Notes: a model not told the origin generated them from the sequence alone. DNA of 41,724 bases from Sphingobacteriales bacterium TSM_CSM (GCA_002212725.1 MTCR01000057.1:1-41724); one strand, 5' to 3'; shown: positions 17,806 to 24,762, counted from the first letter of the stretch. Numbers and translations are program-made.

Positions 17806-18393
17806 ATGGGTTTAGCTCGTTTCTTTTTGTGGGGGCGCAACGCCACGCTGCTAATGGCGCTGGGTTTTCTGTTTTCATGCAACAACTCCCGTGCACAGGT
17901 GCAAAACCCGGCATATCGTGCCATGCTTAAAGGGTTGTATAAAAACACCGTTCCGCTTATTGGGGTGAAGCAAGCCCAAAATACCGCCGGATACTTGTTT
18001 TTAGATGCCCGCGAGTGGAAAGAGTACGAAGTAAGCCACATAGAAAATGCCCTATGGATTGGTTATGACCATTTTTCGCCCGATAACCTGGCCGGCATAC
18101 CCCCCGATGCACCTATTGTGGTCTATTGCTCGGTGGGCTACCGCAGCGAGCGCATTGGCGAGCAGTTGCTTGCCCTGGGTTATACCAACGTACACAACCT
18201 GTATGGCGGCATTTTTGAATGGTTTAACCAACAGCAGCCGGTGGTAAACAACAATAACCGGCCAACCCTCCGCATACATGCGTACTCCAAAACATGGGGT
18301 ATATGGCTTGCCAACAAAGCCCAAGGTGTACGATTAACTTTTTATCATCCTTGTTGCTGCTGTTGCTTGCCGGGCAGGCCGATAATCTCATGA
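17806..18393 (+). CDS. Rhodanese-like lipoprotein with an apparently frameshifted C-terminus
   Basis: 195 residues as read. Lipobox FLFSC (Cys 25). A single rhodanese domain: YLFLDAREWKEYEVSHIENALWI (63-85), active-site loop VYCSVGYRSE with catalytic Cys 108, and YGGIFEWFN. Rhodaneses transfer sulfur from thiosulfate or persulfide donors; single-domain exported forms have mostly unknown roles. The tail after WGIWLANKA reads through Cys-rich residues (CCCCC) that look non-coding. If one C is removed from the CCC at 18320-18322, the frame ends after KVYD with a TAA at 18335, a typical ending. So the last ~22 residues are probably an artefact of a 1-base insertion. The 293 bp upstream has no gene. 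Confidence 0.85.
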   Translation: MGLARFFLWGRNATLLMALGFLFSCNNSRAQVQNPAYRAMLKGLYKNTVPLIGVKQAQNTAGYLFLDAREWKEYEVSHIENALWIGYDHFSPDNLAGIPPDAPIVVYCSVGYRSERIGEQLLALGYTNVHNLYGGIFEWFNQQQPVVNNNNRPTLRIHAYSKTWGIWLANKAQGVRLTFYHPCCCCCLPGRPIIS

Positions 18394-18525
18394 ATTGGCT
18401 TTTTCCGGCAACGTTTGTTAATATTTTGTTAAATTCTTTCTGCAGGGCAAGCCGGTGGAATAAACACAGCAGCCCTTGTGTCAAAGTGCCAAAACAACAT
18501 TACTGACACCAAAAAAACCGTTTCC

Positions 18526-19317
18526 ATGAAACCGAATCAAAACAGACTTTTAGCAATTGCTGCCCTGTTTACCTGGCTGCTTGCAACAACAACCATGTTT
18601 GCCCAGGAGCCACCGCACGGGCCGCACCCCACACCCGAACAACGCGCCCGGCATATTACCGAAAAAATGGTGAAAGGGCTGGAATTAAACGAAAAACAAG
18701 CCCAAACCGTACAGGAAATTAACCTCCGCTATGCCCGAAAAATTGACGAAACCCGACGCGACCCCAACGCTTCCAGAACCCAAAAGTTTGACCTGATAGA
18801 AGAACTGTTCCGCCAAAAAGACAACGAGTTGCAAGGTGTGCTCACCAAAGAACAGTTTAGCCGTTTTAAAGTTAAACAAGATGAAAAACTCAACCATCTG
18901 CGCGGTAAAATGAAACAGCGTGCGCAAAATGCGCCACCGCCCGAACAGCGCGCCCATAATCAGGCCGAAAAAATGCAGCAACGCCTCAACCTTACCCCCG
19001 AACAACAACAAAAAGCCGAGCAAATTAACCTGAAATATGCCAGACAGGCCGAAGAACTGCGCAACCGGCAAAATGACGAAGACCGGCAACGCGCCCGAAA
19101 ATTTGCCGAACTGCGCGACCAACGGGAACAAGAACTCAAAACCCTGCTTACCGATGAGCAGAAGAAAAAACTCGATGAATTGAAGCAACAACGCCTCAAC
19201 CAACCACGCCCCCGCGGTGGCGGTGGTCCCGGCAACAAAGGGCAACAATGCCAGCCCAATGGCCCCGGCAACAGCAAACCGCGGAATAACGCCGGCCCCA
19301 ACCGGGGCAAATGGTAG
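18526..19317 (+). CDS. Spy/CpxP-like periplasmic protein with two LTPEQ-type repeats
   Basis: 263 residues from the ATG at 18526 (MKPNQNRLL); a GTG-like extension to 18478 would place 16 polar residues before the signal peptide, so it is rejected. Signal peptide cleaved near FAQ|E. Two homologous helical repeats: PTPEQRARHITEKMVKGLELNEKQAQTVQEINLRYARKI and PPPEQRAHNQAEKMQQRLNLTPEQQQKAEQINLKYARQAEEL. The C-terminus is a Pro/Gly/Asn-rich basic tail. This is the LTxxQ/DUF4890 pattern, related to Spy and CpxP, which act as holdase chaperones or metal/stress sensors in the periplasm. It is monocistronic and ends at a strong terminator. Confidence 0.85.
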   Translation: MKPNQNRLLAIAALFTWLLATTTMFAQEPPHGPHPTPEQRARHITEKMVKGLELNEKQAQTVQEINLRYARKIDETRRDPNASRTQKFDLIEELFRQKDNELQGVLTKEQFSRFKVKQDEKLNHLRGKMKQRAQNAPPPEQRAHNQAEKMQQRLNLTPEQQQKAEQINLKYARQAEELRNRQNDEDRQRARKFAELRDQREQELKTLLTDEQKKKLDELKQQRLNQPRPRGGGGPGNKGQQCQPNGPGNSKPRNNAGPNRGKW

Positions 19318-19340
19318 CCTGCTGTTTAACAGCAACATAA

Positions 19341-19378
19341 AAAAGCCGCCCGACAACCATGCCGGGCGGCTTTTTTTT
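19341..19378 (+). terminator. Intrinsic terminator of the Spy-like gene
   Basis: GCCGCCCG (19345-19352) pairs with CGGGCGGC (19363-19370), preceded by an A run and followed by eight T. It lies 24 bp after the stop codon at 19317. Confidence 0.9.
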
Positions 19379-19464
19379 AAATACACCTCCACTTAAACCA
19401 CAAACTGCCGGCACAACAGGCGGCATTGCTAAAAACGCCCAAGATAACAGCCCTGGTTAAACGT

Positions 19465-19508
19465 AAAAAGCCGCAAACCCATACACAACAAGGATTTGCG
19501 GCTTTTTT
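19465..19508 (-). terminator. Intrinsic terminator, probably the original one of tRNA-Glu
   Basis: AAAAAGCCGCAAA (19465-19477) pairs with TTTGCGGCTTTTT (19495-19507). On the minus strand the stem ends in a T run. It begins 3 bp left of the left att repeat, which copies the 3' end of tRNA-Glu. Before the element inserted, this hairpin would have followed the tRNA directly; now 5.3 kb separate them. It can also act on the plus strand. Confidence 0.75.
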
Positions 19509-19510
19509 GA

Positions 19511-19533
19511 GTAGCCCGTAGGGGAATAGAACC
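19511..19533. repeat. attL: left copy of the tRNA-Glu 3' end
   Basis: 17 bp identical to the tRNA 3' end (GTAGCCCGTAGGGGAAT), then one mismatch (A for C) and GAACC again identical, so 22 of 23 match. This is the left attachment site. Confidence 0.85.
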
Positions 19534-19647
19534 TTTATGTTTATTTGGTTATATACACTCAAAAATATTTACATAAACGCTTTAAAACAAAGAATTGCAG
19601 AACATAGTAAATAAGTAAAATAAAACTAAAAACAAAGCAACAAAGAA

Positions 19648-19671
19648 AAAACCGCCTAAGAAAACGCCTAA
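19648..19671. promoter_or_regulatory. Left arm-type integrase site
   Basis: Contains CGCCTAAGAAAACGCCTAA: two CGCCTAA units 12 bp apart. The same 24 bp occur in the same orientation at 24739-24762 near the other end. Paired short direct repeats set in from both att cores are the usual arm sites for the N-terminal domain of tyrosine integrases. It lies 55 bp upstream of the integrase start, so binding there could also repress the gene. Confidence 0.7.
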
Positions 19672-19726
19672 GATTAAACACTTTTGCTTATCTTTGTGTT
19701 ATCATTACAACAAAGCAAAAAAAGAT

Positions 19727-20977
19727 ATGAAAACTGCATTTTATTTAGCCGGTAAAGCACTATGTTTGCGCATTGCATACAACGGGCAACGGGTACGGTT
19801 CGGCATGGGTATAAGCACAAATGCCGCTAATTTTGATGCCGCCAAACAAGCGTTTAGAAAAACAGAACCGGCACACCCCGAACTTAACAGGCTATTGCAA
19901 CGGGCGGTAAATTTTGTAAATGAGTTTTACCATAATTACCTCAACACCAACGGCAACACCCCGCCGCCGCCCGATGTGTTTGTAAATGCGTTCAATACCC
20001 GTTTTTTAAACAAACAGGTTGCCGCCGAAAAACCCGCCGACACACCGCCGGAACTCTTTGAATTTATTGAACGGTACATTGCAACCCGTACCGATGTAAG
20101 TTACCCTACTAAGCGCAAATTTGCCAACACGTTAAAGTATTTAAAGTTATACTTTGAAAAACAAGTAGTTAAGCCGGTTTTCGATGCCGTTACGTTAGAT
20201 GTTTGCCTAAACTTTGAATTGTTTTTAACGCAACCGCCGTACAACCTCAACCCGAACAGTTCGGGCAACTATATTAAAACGCTTAAACACTTTTTGAGCA
20301 AAGCAAAGGTAAAGGGGTATTTTGCCGGTTATGAAACCATAAGAGATAACGTAAAAGCAAAGAAAAACGCAACCGATTGTATTTACTTAACCGAAACCGA
20401 ACTTGCCGCAATTTTAGAACTCGACTTAACCAACAAGCCGTACTTATTGAACGCCCGGAATTTGTTCATTTTGGGCAGTTATACAGGGTTGAGGTATTGC
20501 GACTTTAAAGAAATTGCACCCGCCAACATTCGGGGGGGGTTTATTTACAAAACTCAAAACAAAACCAAAGAGCAAGTAAAGATACCGTTACACCCGATAG
20601 TAACGGGCATATTAGATGCCAACAACGGCACACCGCCCCGCCCGATTAGTAACCAAAAATTGAATGTTTACATTAAAGAACTCGGCAAATTAGCCGGAAT
20701 AGATACACCAACAACAACGGCAAAGAGTACCGCCAACGGTTTAGTAAAAAATACAACCCGCCCGAAATATGAGCTAATTACATGCCATACCGCCCGGCGA
20801 TCATTTGCAACAAACACGTATTTAGCCGGTTTACCGATTGATGTAATTAGCTCAATATTAGGACACTCAACCATAACGCAAACCGAAACTTATCTAAAAG
20901 TAAAACAAAGCGAAAAAGCCGAACTTGCCGCTAAACACGCTTTTTTCAACCCTGCCCAAATGAGAGTAGCAAAATAA
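19727..20977 (+). CDS. Tyrosine recombinase / site-specific integrase of the tRNA-Glu element
   Basis: 416 residues from the ATG at 19727 (MKTAFYLAGK); a TTG 33 bp earlier is unlikely. An N-terminal arm-binding-like domain (1-45), a core-binding SAM-like domain (about 105-205) and a catalytic domain (about 215-400). Catalytic residues visible: Arg 256 in YTGLRYCDF, His 354 and Arg 357 in CHTARRSFATN, His 380 in ILGHSTI, and nucleophile Tyr 389 in TETYLKV. It catalyses integration and excision at the tRNA-Glu att site. A TATCTTTG -7-like box sits at 19689-19696 without a clear -33 box. Closest to Bacteroidota integrases of the Arm-DNA-bind/SAM5 type. It appears intact. Confidence 0.95.
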   Translation: MKTAFYLAGKALCLRIAYNGQRVRFGMGISTNAANFDAAKQAFRKTEPAHPELNRLLQRAVNFVNEFYHNYLNTNGNTPPPPDVFVNAFNTRFLNKQVAAEKPADTPPELFEFIERYIATRTDVSYPTKRKFANTLKYLKLYFEKQVVKPVFDAVTLDVCLNFELFLTQPPYNLNPNSSGNYIKTLKHFLSKAKVKGYFAGYETIRDNVKAKKNATDCIYLTETELAAILELDLTNKPYLLNARNLFILGSYTGLRYCDFKEIAPANIRGGFIYKTQNKTKEQVKIPLHPIVTGILDANNGTPPRPISNQKLNVYIKELGKLAGIDTPTTTAKSTANGLVKNTTRPKYELITCHTARRSFATNTYLAGLPIDVISSILGHSTITQTETYLKVKQSEKAELAAKHAFFNPAQMRVAK

Positions 20978-20980
20978 GAA

Positions 20981-21027
20981 CACCCCGAACCCCGCCAAGT
21001 TTCAAAGCAGAACGGGGTAACGGGGTG
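20981..21027 (+). terminator. GC-rich hairpin after the integrase gene
   Basis: CACCCCG and CCCCG (20981-20994) pair with CGGGG and CGGGGTG (21013-21027). No U tract follows, so it may be a weak terminator or a transcript-stabilising structure between the integrase gene and the next gene. Confidence 0.5.
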
Positions 21028-21057
21028 CTATTTAGTAATAACTAAACATGCAAAAGT

Positions 21058-22509
21058 ATGAAAAAACATTTGAACCCGCCGCAAAATGTGGCAATTTTCA
21101 ACAAAACCGCCGGCATTTACAATGCTGCGAAAGGTAGTATTTTAGTGGGTACTTTTTTAGCGTTAATAACCGAATACGCTATTTTACGGCACATTTTAAG
21201 CACTCATTTAACGGCATTTTGGCAAACAATACCGCCGCTACTCATTACCGCCGCCGCCGGTGCAATGTGTATTTTTTTGGCAGTTGAGCGCATAAGGTAC
21301 GGTAAAGAGGCAAGTAAAATTTTAATAGACAAAGAAGCCCGGCAACTTGGTAACGCCGCCAACGGCATTGTATTTGTTGCATGTTTGGCAATTTTCGGGG
21401 TATCGGTTGCACTATCTTACATTGGCACACTCGATACCGTAAACACCGCAATAAAACCGCCGGCACTGCAAACAACCGCCGTAACCGATAGCAGCACCGC
21501 CGCCAAATTGCAAAGCATTAACGGGCAATACTCGAGAGATAGCACCGCAACCGCCAAACAATGGGCGGCAAGAATAACCGCCGAAAGCAAACGTTTACAA
21601 GCCGAAATTAACGGCATACAAACGCAAATTAAAGCCGGTAAACATTGGTTACAACCCAAGCTAAAAGCCGCCCAAAACGAAAAAGAAACGGCATTAAACG
21701 CACTCAAAGCAGAACGGGCGGCGGCACTCATACGCCTAACCGAAAGCAAGCGAGTACAAGCCGAACTTGCAACAACCGCCGCCGCAAACGAACTAAACAC
21801 GATACAAAGCGCAAACAATACCGCCGCCGCCCGTTATGAAAATTTGCTCAATAAAGCCGGTAAAGTGTTGCCTGTTATGGTATTGGTTGCCATAGCTTTA
21901 ATTTTATTCGGGTGTTATATTGTAGAAAAATTTAAATATAAGTCCGGCATTAAAGAAGTAATTTTACCGAATGAATATGACTTATTACCGAGTTTAGCAA
22001 GCGAGTACAAGGAGGCATTAACAAGCTACTTTTCGGGCATTTTACGCATGGGAGCCGCTGCAATACGCCGCCGGGCAATACCGGCAACGGCAACGGTAAA
22101 CCAAACCGCCGCCGAACTTGTAAAATTGGAACTCGAAAAGTACAAAGAAAAAGTTTTGAACATGGGTGAACCGGACACGCACCAACCAACCGCCCGGCAA
22201 AGTGATTTAACCGCCTCAACAACCGATACCGTTTTGAGCATACCGGCAACCGAATTTAGCCGTAATTACGAAAAAACCGCATATAACGAAACATTAACCG
22301 AGTTATTGAACACGTACCGAATACACCGCCAACGGTTACAGGTTTACCAAAAAAAGCAAAGCAATGCAGATGGGAACCCCGCAACTTTGCAAGCAGGCAT
22401 AGAGAAACACACCGCCGAAATCGAAAAAGTACAAGCCGAACTTGCCCGGCATGGGTACGCAGTTTATTTAAACCCCGATACCCGCCGAATTGAACTCGCA
22501 AAAATGTAA
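21058..22509 (+). CDS. Membrane and coiled-coil protein of unknown function (element cargo)
   Basis: 483 residues. I do not recognise the family. Visible: three hydrophobic segments near the N-terminus (about 26-50, 58-78, 100-122), a long Ala/Gln/Glu/Lys-rich stretch predicted as coiled coil (about 145-262, with few prolines), a fourth membrane segment (VLPVMVLVAIALILFGCYIV, about 270-290), and a soluble C-terminal half with two further helical charged regions. It lies directly after the integrase and ends at a clear terminator, so it is a separate transcription unit. A role in mobility, superinfection exclusion or defence is possible but none is supported by a motif. Confidence 0.75.
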   Translation: MKKHLNPPQNVAIFNKTAGIYNAAKGSILVGTFLALITEYAILRHILSTHLTAFWQTIPPLLITAAAGAMCIFLAVERIRYGKEASKILIDKEARQLGNAANGIVFVACLAIFGVSVALSYIGTLDTVNTAIKPPALQTTAVTDSSTAAKLQSINGQYSRDSTATAKQWAARITAESKRLQAEINGIQTQIKAGKHWLQPKLKAAQNEKETALNALKAERAAALIRLTESKRVQAELATTAAANELNTIQSANNTAAARYENLLNKAGKVLPVMVLVAIALILFGCYIVEKFKYKSGIKEVILPNEYDLLPSLASEYKEALTSYFSGILRMGAAAIRRRAIPATATVNQTAAELVKLELEKYKEKVLNMGEPDTHQPTARQSDLTASTTDTVLSIPATEFSRNYEKTAYNETLTELLNTYRIHRQRLQVYQKKQSNADGNPATLQAGIEKHTAEIEKVQAELARHGYAVYLNPDTRRIELAKM

Positions 22510-22631
22510 AACGCTTTTATTTACCGTTTATTTGCGTTTTAAGACACTTTTATAAAAAACAAGTATTTGTACTATAAAAACATTAAAACGCCGTTAAGCG
22601 CATTTAAAAGCCGTTTAACGGCATTTAACCA

Positions 22632-22662
22632 AAAAGCCCCCGTTTAATATCGGGGGTTTTTT
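22632..22662 (+). terminator. Intrinsic terminator of the membrane coiled-coil gene
   Basis: CCCCCG (22637-22642) pairs with CGGGGG (22651-22656), A run before and T6 after. About 125 bp downstream of the stop. A second dyad, GCCGTTAA (22590-22597) with TTAACGGC (22615-22622), lies between stop and terminator. Confidence 0.85.
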
Positions 22663-22686
22663 ATTTGGTAAAGAACCCGAACCGCC

Positions 22687-22884
22687 GCAAATGAAACTTG
22701 TCGGAATTTTCCAAATTTGGAAAAAACCGACAAGATTTTAGCCGACTTTGCCACAAATGAAACTACCGCAGAATTTCCAAATTTGGAAAAAGTGCGTAAG
22801 AATTTAGCCGACTTTGCCGCAAGCGAAACTTGTCAGGAATTTCCAAACCTGGAAAAATCTGACAAGATTTTAGCCGACTTTGCC
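22687..22884. repeat. Three tandem 66-bp units, each with a nested dyad
   Basis: The units end with a shared TTTAGCCGACTTTGCC at 22752, 22818 and 22884, exactly 66 bp apart. Each unit has outer arms and an inner palindrome TTTCC...GGAAA. Outer arms: CTTGTCGG/CCGACAAG in unit 1 (22697-22704, 22727-22734), a weaker CTACCGCA/TGCGTAAG pair in unit 2, CTTGTCAG/CTGACAAG in unit 3 (22829-22836, 22859-22866). The frame through the array is open from a TTG at 22717 to a stop at 22908 and would encode 22-residue repeats (FPNLEKxDKILADFA), so a small repeat protein cannot be ruled out. There is no ATG start. Confidence 0.8.
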
Positions 22885-22968
22885 GCTACTCATTACCGCC
22901 GCAGTTAATAGAACTTTTCTTACTTTTGTTTTGTTTTGTATTTTATTAATAACCAAATCGAGTTTTTT

Positions 22969-23253
22969 ATGAATGAATTAATTTTAACAACAAAAGCGGA
23001 ATTAACCGAACTAATTAACGCATGTTTAGACACCAAACTAAAAGAGTACAAACCCGAACCGCCGCCGGTCATTGTGGCAAATGATTTACCGGAACTTTTA
23101 ACCCGAAAGCAAGCCGCCGAACTCTTAAACATTAGTTTAGTAACACTCGACACTCATACAAACGCCGGAAAAATACCGGTTCAACGTATTGGACACCGCA
23201 AACTTTACCGCAAACAAGATATATTTAACGCATTGCAAAAAGTTAAAAACTAA
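22969..23253 (+). CDS. Excisionase-like helix-turn-helix DNA-binding protein
   Basis: 94 residues from the ATG at 22969. A short N-terminal helix (LTELINACLDTKLKEY) is followed by a classic HTH_17/excisionase-type winged helix: LLTRKQAAELLNISLVTLDTHT, then AGKIPVQRIGHRKLYRKQDIFNAL. In small integrative elements such proteins act as recombination directionality factors or as repressors. It lies 85 bp past the 66-bp repeat array and 68 bp before the replication-like gene. A TACTTTTG -7-like box is at 22921-22928, again without a clear -33 box. Confidence 0.85.
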   Translation: MNELILTTKAELTELINACLDTKLKEYKPEPPPVIVANDLPELLTRKQAAELLNISLVTLDTHTNAGKIPVQRIGHRKLYRKQDIFNALQKVKN

Positions 23254-23266
23254 CTAAACAACAGGC

Positions 23267-23302
23267 AAAAAAAACGGGTTGCAGCACACCGCCGCAACCC
23301 GT
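23267..23302 (-). terminator. Minus-strand oriented hairpin with T8 between HTH and replication-like genes
   Basis: ACGGGTTGC (23274-23282) pairs perfectly with GCAACCCGT (23294-23302), 11-nt loop. The A8 run at 23267-23274 lies on the left, so only leftward transcripts would end in a U tract. No minus-strand gene is present, so it may block antisense transcription. Confidence 0.6.
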
Positions 23303-23320
23303 ACAACAAAGTTAAAAGAT

Positions 23321-24148
23321 ATGAAATTTACTCTTTATGTAAACCAACGGGCAATAGTTGAAAATGGCTTACCCATTGATGTAACCGATGCGCTAATTTT
23401 TTACGCACTCATTGAGTTTATAAACAACCCGAAGTTTAAAAAAGTTGCTGCCAACGGCAAAGAGTACACGTTCGTTTCATGGGTTAAAATAGTTGAACAC
23501 TTGCCGGTTTTGGGCATAACCACAAAGCCGGGCATTATTAAGCGAGTGAATAAATTAATAGCATTACAACTTATTGAACGGTCAATTTTCCACAACGAAA
23601 CGTACTATGCCGCCGGGACAAATGCCGGTTTACTTTCGGTTGAGAGTAAACAAATGGATACACCAAGCGTAAACGAACGTTTACACAGGCGTAAACAAAT
23701 GGATACACCAAGCGTAAACGAACGTTTACACAATAATACTATTAATGATAAGAATATTAATAAGAGCGAGAAAGAGAAAAAAACGCACGCAGGGGTAAAT
23801 GATAAAGTTTTAGAGTTTTACCGAACCGAAAGCGGACAAACCAAAATACGCAACTTTGCCGCCGCCGAGCTATTAACCGTTTTGCCCGATGCCGTACAAA
23901 AGCAAACGGCGTTAAAGTACTCATACAAGCAATACCAGGCGTACATTGCGGCAACGTTAGCCGGAATTGTTTCGATAGACTTAACAAAATGCGAGTTTAC
24001 CGATGCCGGTGAAATAGTAAAAACCGACTTAACGCAGCATGTTTTAAACATAGCTTTAAAGCAATGCCGAACCGGCGGAGGGTTAATTCTGCCAACCATG
24101 CCGCCGGAACCCAAACAGCAAAACAAACACCCGTTTGCAAGCATTTAA
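23321..24148 (+). CDS. Replication-initiator-like protein with winged-helix N-terminus
   Basis: 275 residues from the ATG at 23321, preceded by AAAAGAT just as the integrase start is. The N-terminal half (ALIFYALIEFINNP, FVSWVKIVEHLPVLGI, GIIKRVNKLIALQLIER) fits the winged-helix domain of phage replisome-organiser/DnaD-like proteins. Then come two 15-residue repeats (KQMDTPSVNERLHRR) encoded by 42-bp identical DNA repeats, a low-complexity Asn/Lys stretch encoded by AT-rich DNA, and a C-terminal helical domain starting near GVNDKVLEFY. An origin embedded between two domains of the initiator is the lambda-O plan. Function is inferred; it could also be an unrelated wHTH regulator. Confidence 0.7.
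   Translation: MKFTLYVNQRAIVENGLPIDVTDALIFYALIEFINNPKFKKVAANGKEYTFVSWVKIVEHLPVLGITTKPGIIKRVNKLIALQLIERSIFHNETYYAAGTNAGLLSVESKQMDTPSVNERLHRRKQMDTPSVNERLHNNTINDKNINKSEKEKKTHAGVNDKVLEFYRTESGQTKIRNFAAAELLTVLPDAVQKQTALKYSYKQYQAYIAATLAGIVSIDLTKCEFTDAGEIVKTDLTQHVLNIALKQCRTGGGLILPTMPPEPKQQNKHPFASI
23646..23732. repeat. Iteron-like tandem repeats inside the replication-like gene
   Basis: Two identical 42-bp copies (23646-23687 and 23691-23732) with a period of 45 bp. GTAAAC boxes recur at 23646, 23669, 23691 and 23714, about two helical turns apart. Each copy also holds GTAAACGAACGTTTAC, a palindrome with 7-bp arms (23669-23684, 23714-23729). An almost pure AT stretch follows at 23732-23764. Together this looks like an origin of replication. 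Confidence 0.7.
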
Positions 24149-24186
24149 CACCATTGCCAACCATTACGAACTAAAAACGAAAGCAA

Positions 24187-24546
24187 ATGAAAAAATTTAG
24201 TAGTGAGTACCAACCAACCAACCGCAGGAAACCGGACAAATTAACCGAGCTATTAAAGCAGATGCTAAATGAACCGGCAACCATTAACCCCGATGTTACG
24301 CATTGTACCCAAATAGTTGAAAAGTTACTCGAAATGGCAAAAGCCGGTAACATGCGAGCCATTGAGTTAATTTTTGAACGCATAGACGGCAAAGTAAAAC
24401 AAGAGGTTGAGAATAGCTACTCTCAAACTTTGCCCCAGGTTATTGTTATTGAAAAACCCGCCGACACGTTACCGCCCGTTTATTCCGAAAGTGAAATTTT
24501 AGAGGCGGAGGCAAAACGGCAACGGCAAAGCGAGTTAAAAAATTAA
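24187..24546 (+). CDS. Small phage-like protein (DUF5681-like)
   Basis: 119 residues. The opening KFSSEYQPTNRRKPDKLTELLKQML and the middle IVEKLLEMAKAGNMRAIELIFERIDGKVKQEVEN match the general pattern of small phage/prophage proteins of the DUF5681 or terminase-small-subunit-like group (GxPKGxxNKLTxLL... AIKLIFDRIDGKPKQ). The C-terminus is Glu/Arg-rich. It follows the replication-like gene by 38 bp, same strand, so probably the same transcript. The function is not known; without capsid genes in the element it may help packaging by a helper phage, but that is speculation. Confidence 0.75.
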   Translation: MKKFSSEYQPTNRRKPDKLTELLKQMLNEPATINPDVTHCTQIVEKLLEMAKAGNMRAIELIFERIDGKVKQEVENSYSQTLPQVIVIEKPADTLPPVYSESEILEAEAKRQRQSELKN

Positions 24547-24568
24547 TGTAGCCGAACCGGGGCAAAAG

Positions 24569-24674
24569 TGCAGATGGTTCAATTAATTGAACCATCTGCA
24601 AATTAGCACGAAAGTAGCTTGGTTCAATTAATTGAACCAAGCTACAATTAATTGAACCATCTGCAAATTAGCAC
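24569..24674. repeat. Perfect 32-bp palindromes plus a 30-bp direct repeat
   Basis: 24569-24600 and 24614-24645 are perfect palindromes of 32 bp, both centred on GGTTCAATTAATTGAACC. Their outer arms differ (TGCAGAT versus GTAGCTT) yet both stay fully symmetric. The right half of the first plus the next 14 bp (to GCAC) is repeated at 24645-24674. They lie just outside the last gene of the element and before the right arm site. Confidence 0.92.
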
Positions 24675-24683
24675 ACCCGCAGC

Positions 24684-24723
24684 AAAAAAAACAGATGGGG
24701 CAATTAATTGCCCCATCTGTTTT
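24684..24723 (-). terminator. Perfect 36-bp palindrome acting as terminator for tRNA-Glu readthrough
   Basis: 24688-24723 is a perfect palindrome with inner GGGGCAATTAATTGCCCC. On the minus strand it ends in eight T (A8 at 24684-24691), 97 bp past the tRNA 3' end. It would replace the terminator now displaced to 19465-19508. On the plus strand TTTT follows, so it can also end the element's last transcript. Confidence 0.8.
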
Positions 24724-24738
24724 ATAACGAACCGAACC

Positions 24739-24762
24739 AAAACCGCCTAAGAAAACGCCTAA
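24739..24762. promoter_or_regulatory. Right arm-type integrase site
   Basis: The same 24 bp as at 19648-19671, with CGCCTAAGAAAACGCCTAA. It lies 57 bp inside the right att repeat. A second shared motif, TAAACGCTTTAA, occurs at 19574-19585 and 24796-24807; at the right end it also has an inverted partner, TTAAAGCGTT (24781-24790). Confidence 0.7.

Noticed and set aside
18685..19392. Long minus-strand ORF opposite the Spy-like gene
   Set aside because: Hydrophobic, low-complexity shadow produced by the Gln/Glu/Lys-rich coding strand; the plus-strand gene has signal peptide and family motifs.
22687..22884. 66-bp tandem array as a CRISPR
   Set aside because: The whole unit is conserved, not just a short repeat with unique spacers; only three copies, and no cas genes.
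22717..22908. Small repeat protein from a TTG start
   Set aside because: No ATG/GTG start, and the first repeat begins before the TTG; nested dyads suggest that DNA or RNA structure is the more likely reason for conservation. Kept as a repeat with the coding option noted.
24569..24723. Palindromes as a CRISPR-like array
   Set aside because: Repeats are themselves palindromes of varying arm sequence, spacing is irregular and there are no cas genes.
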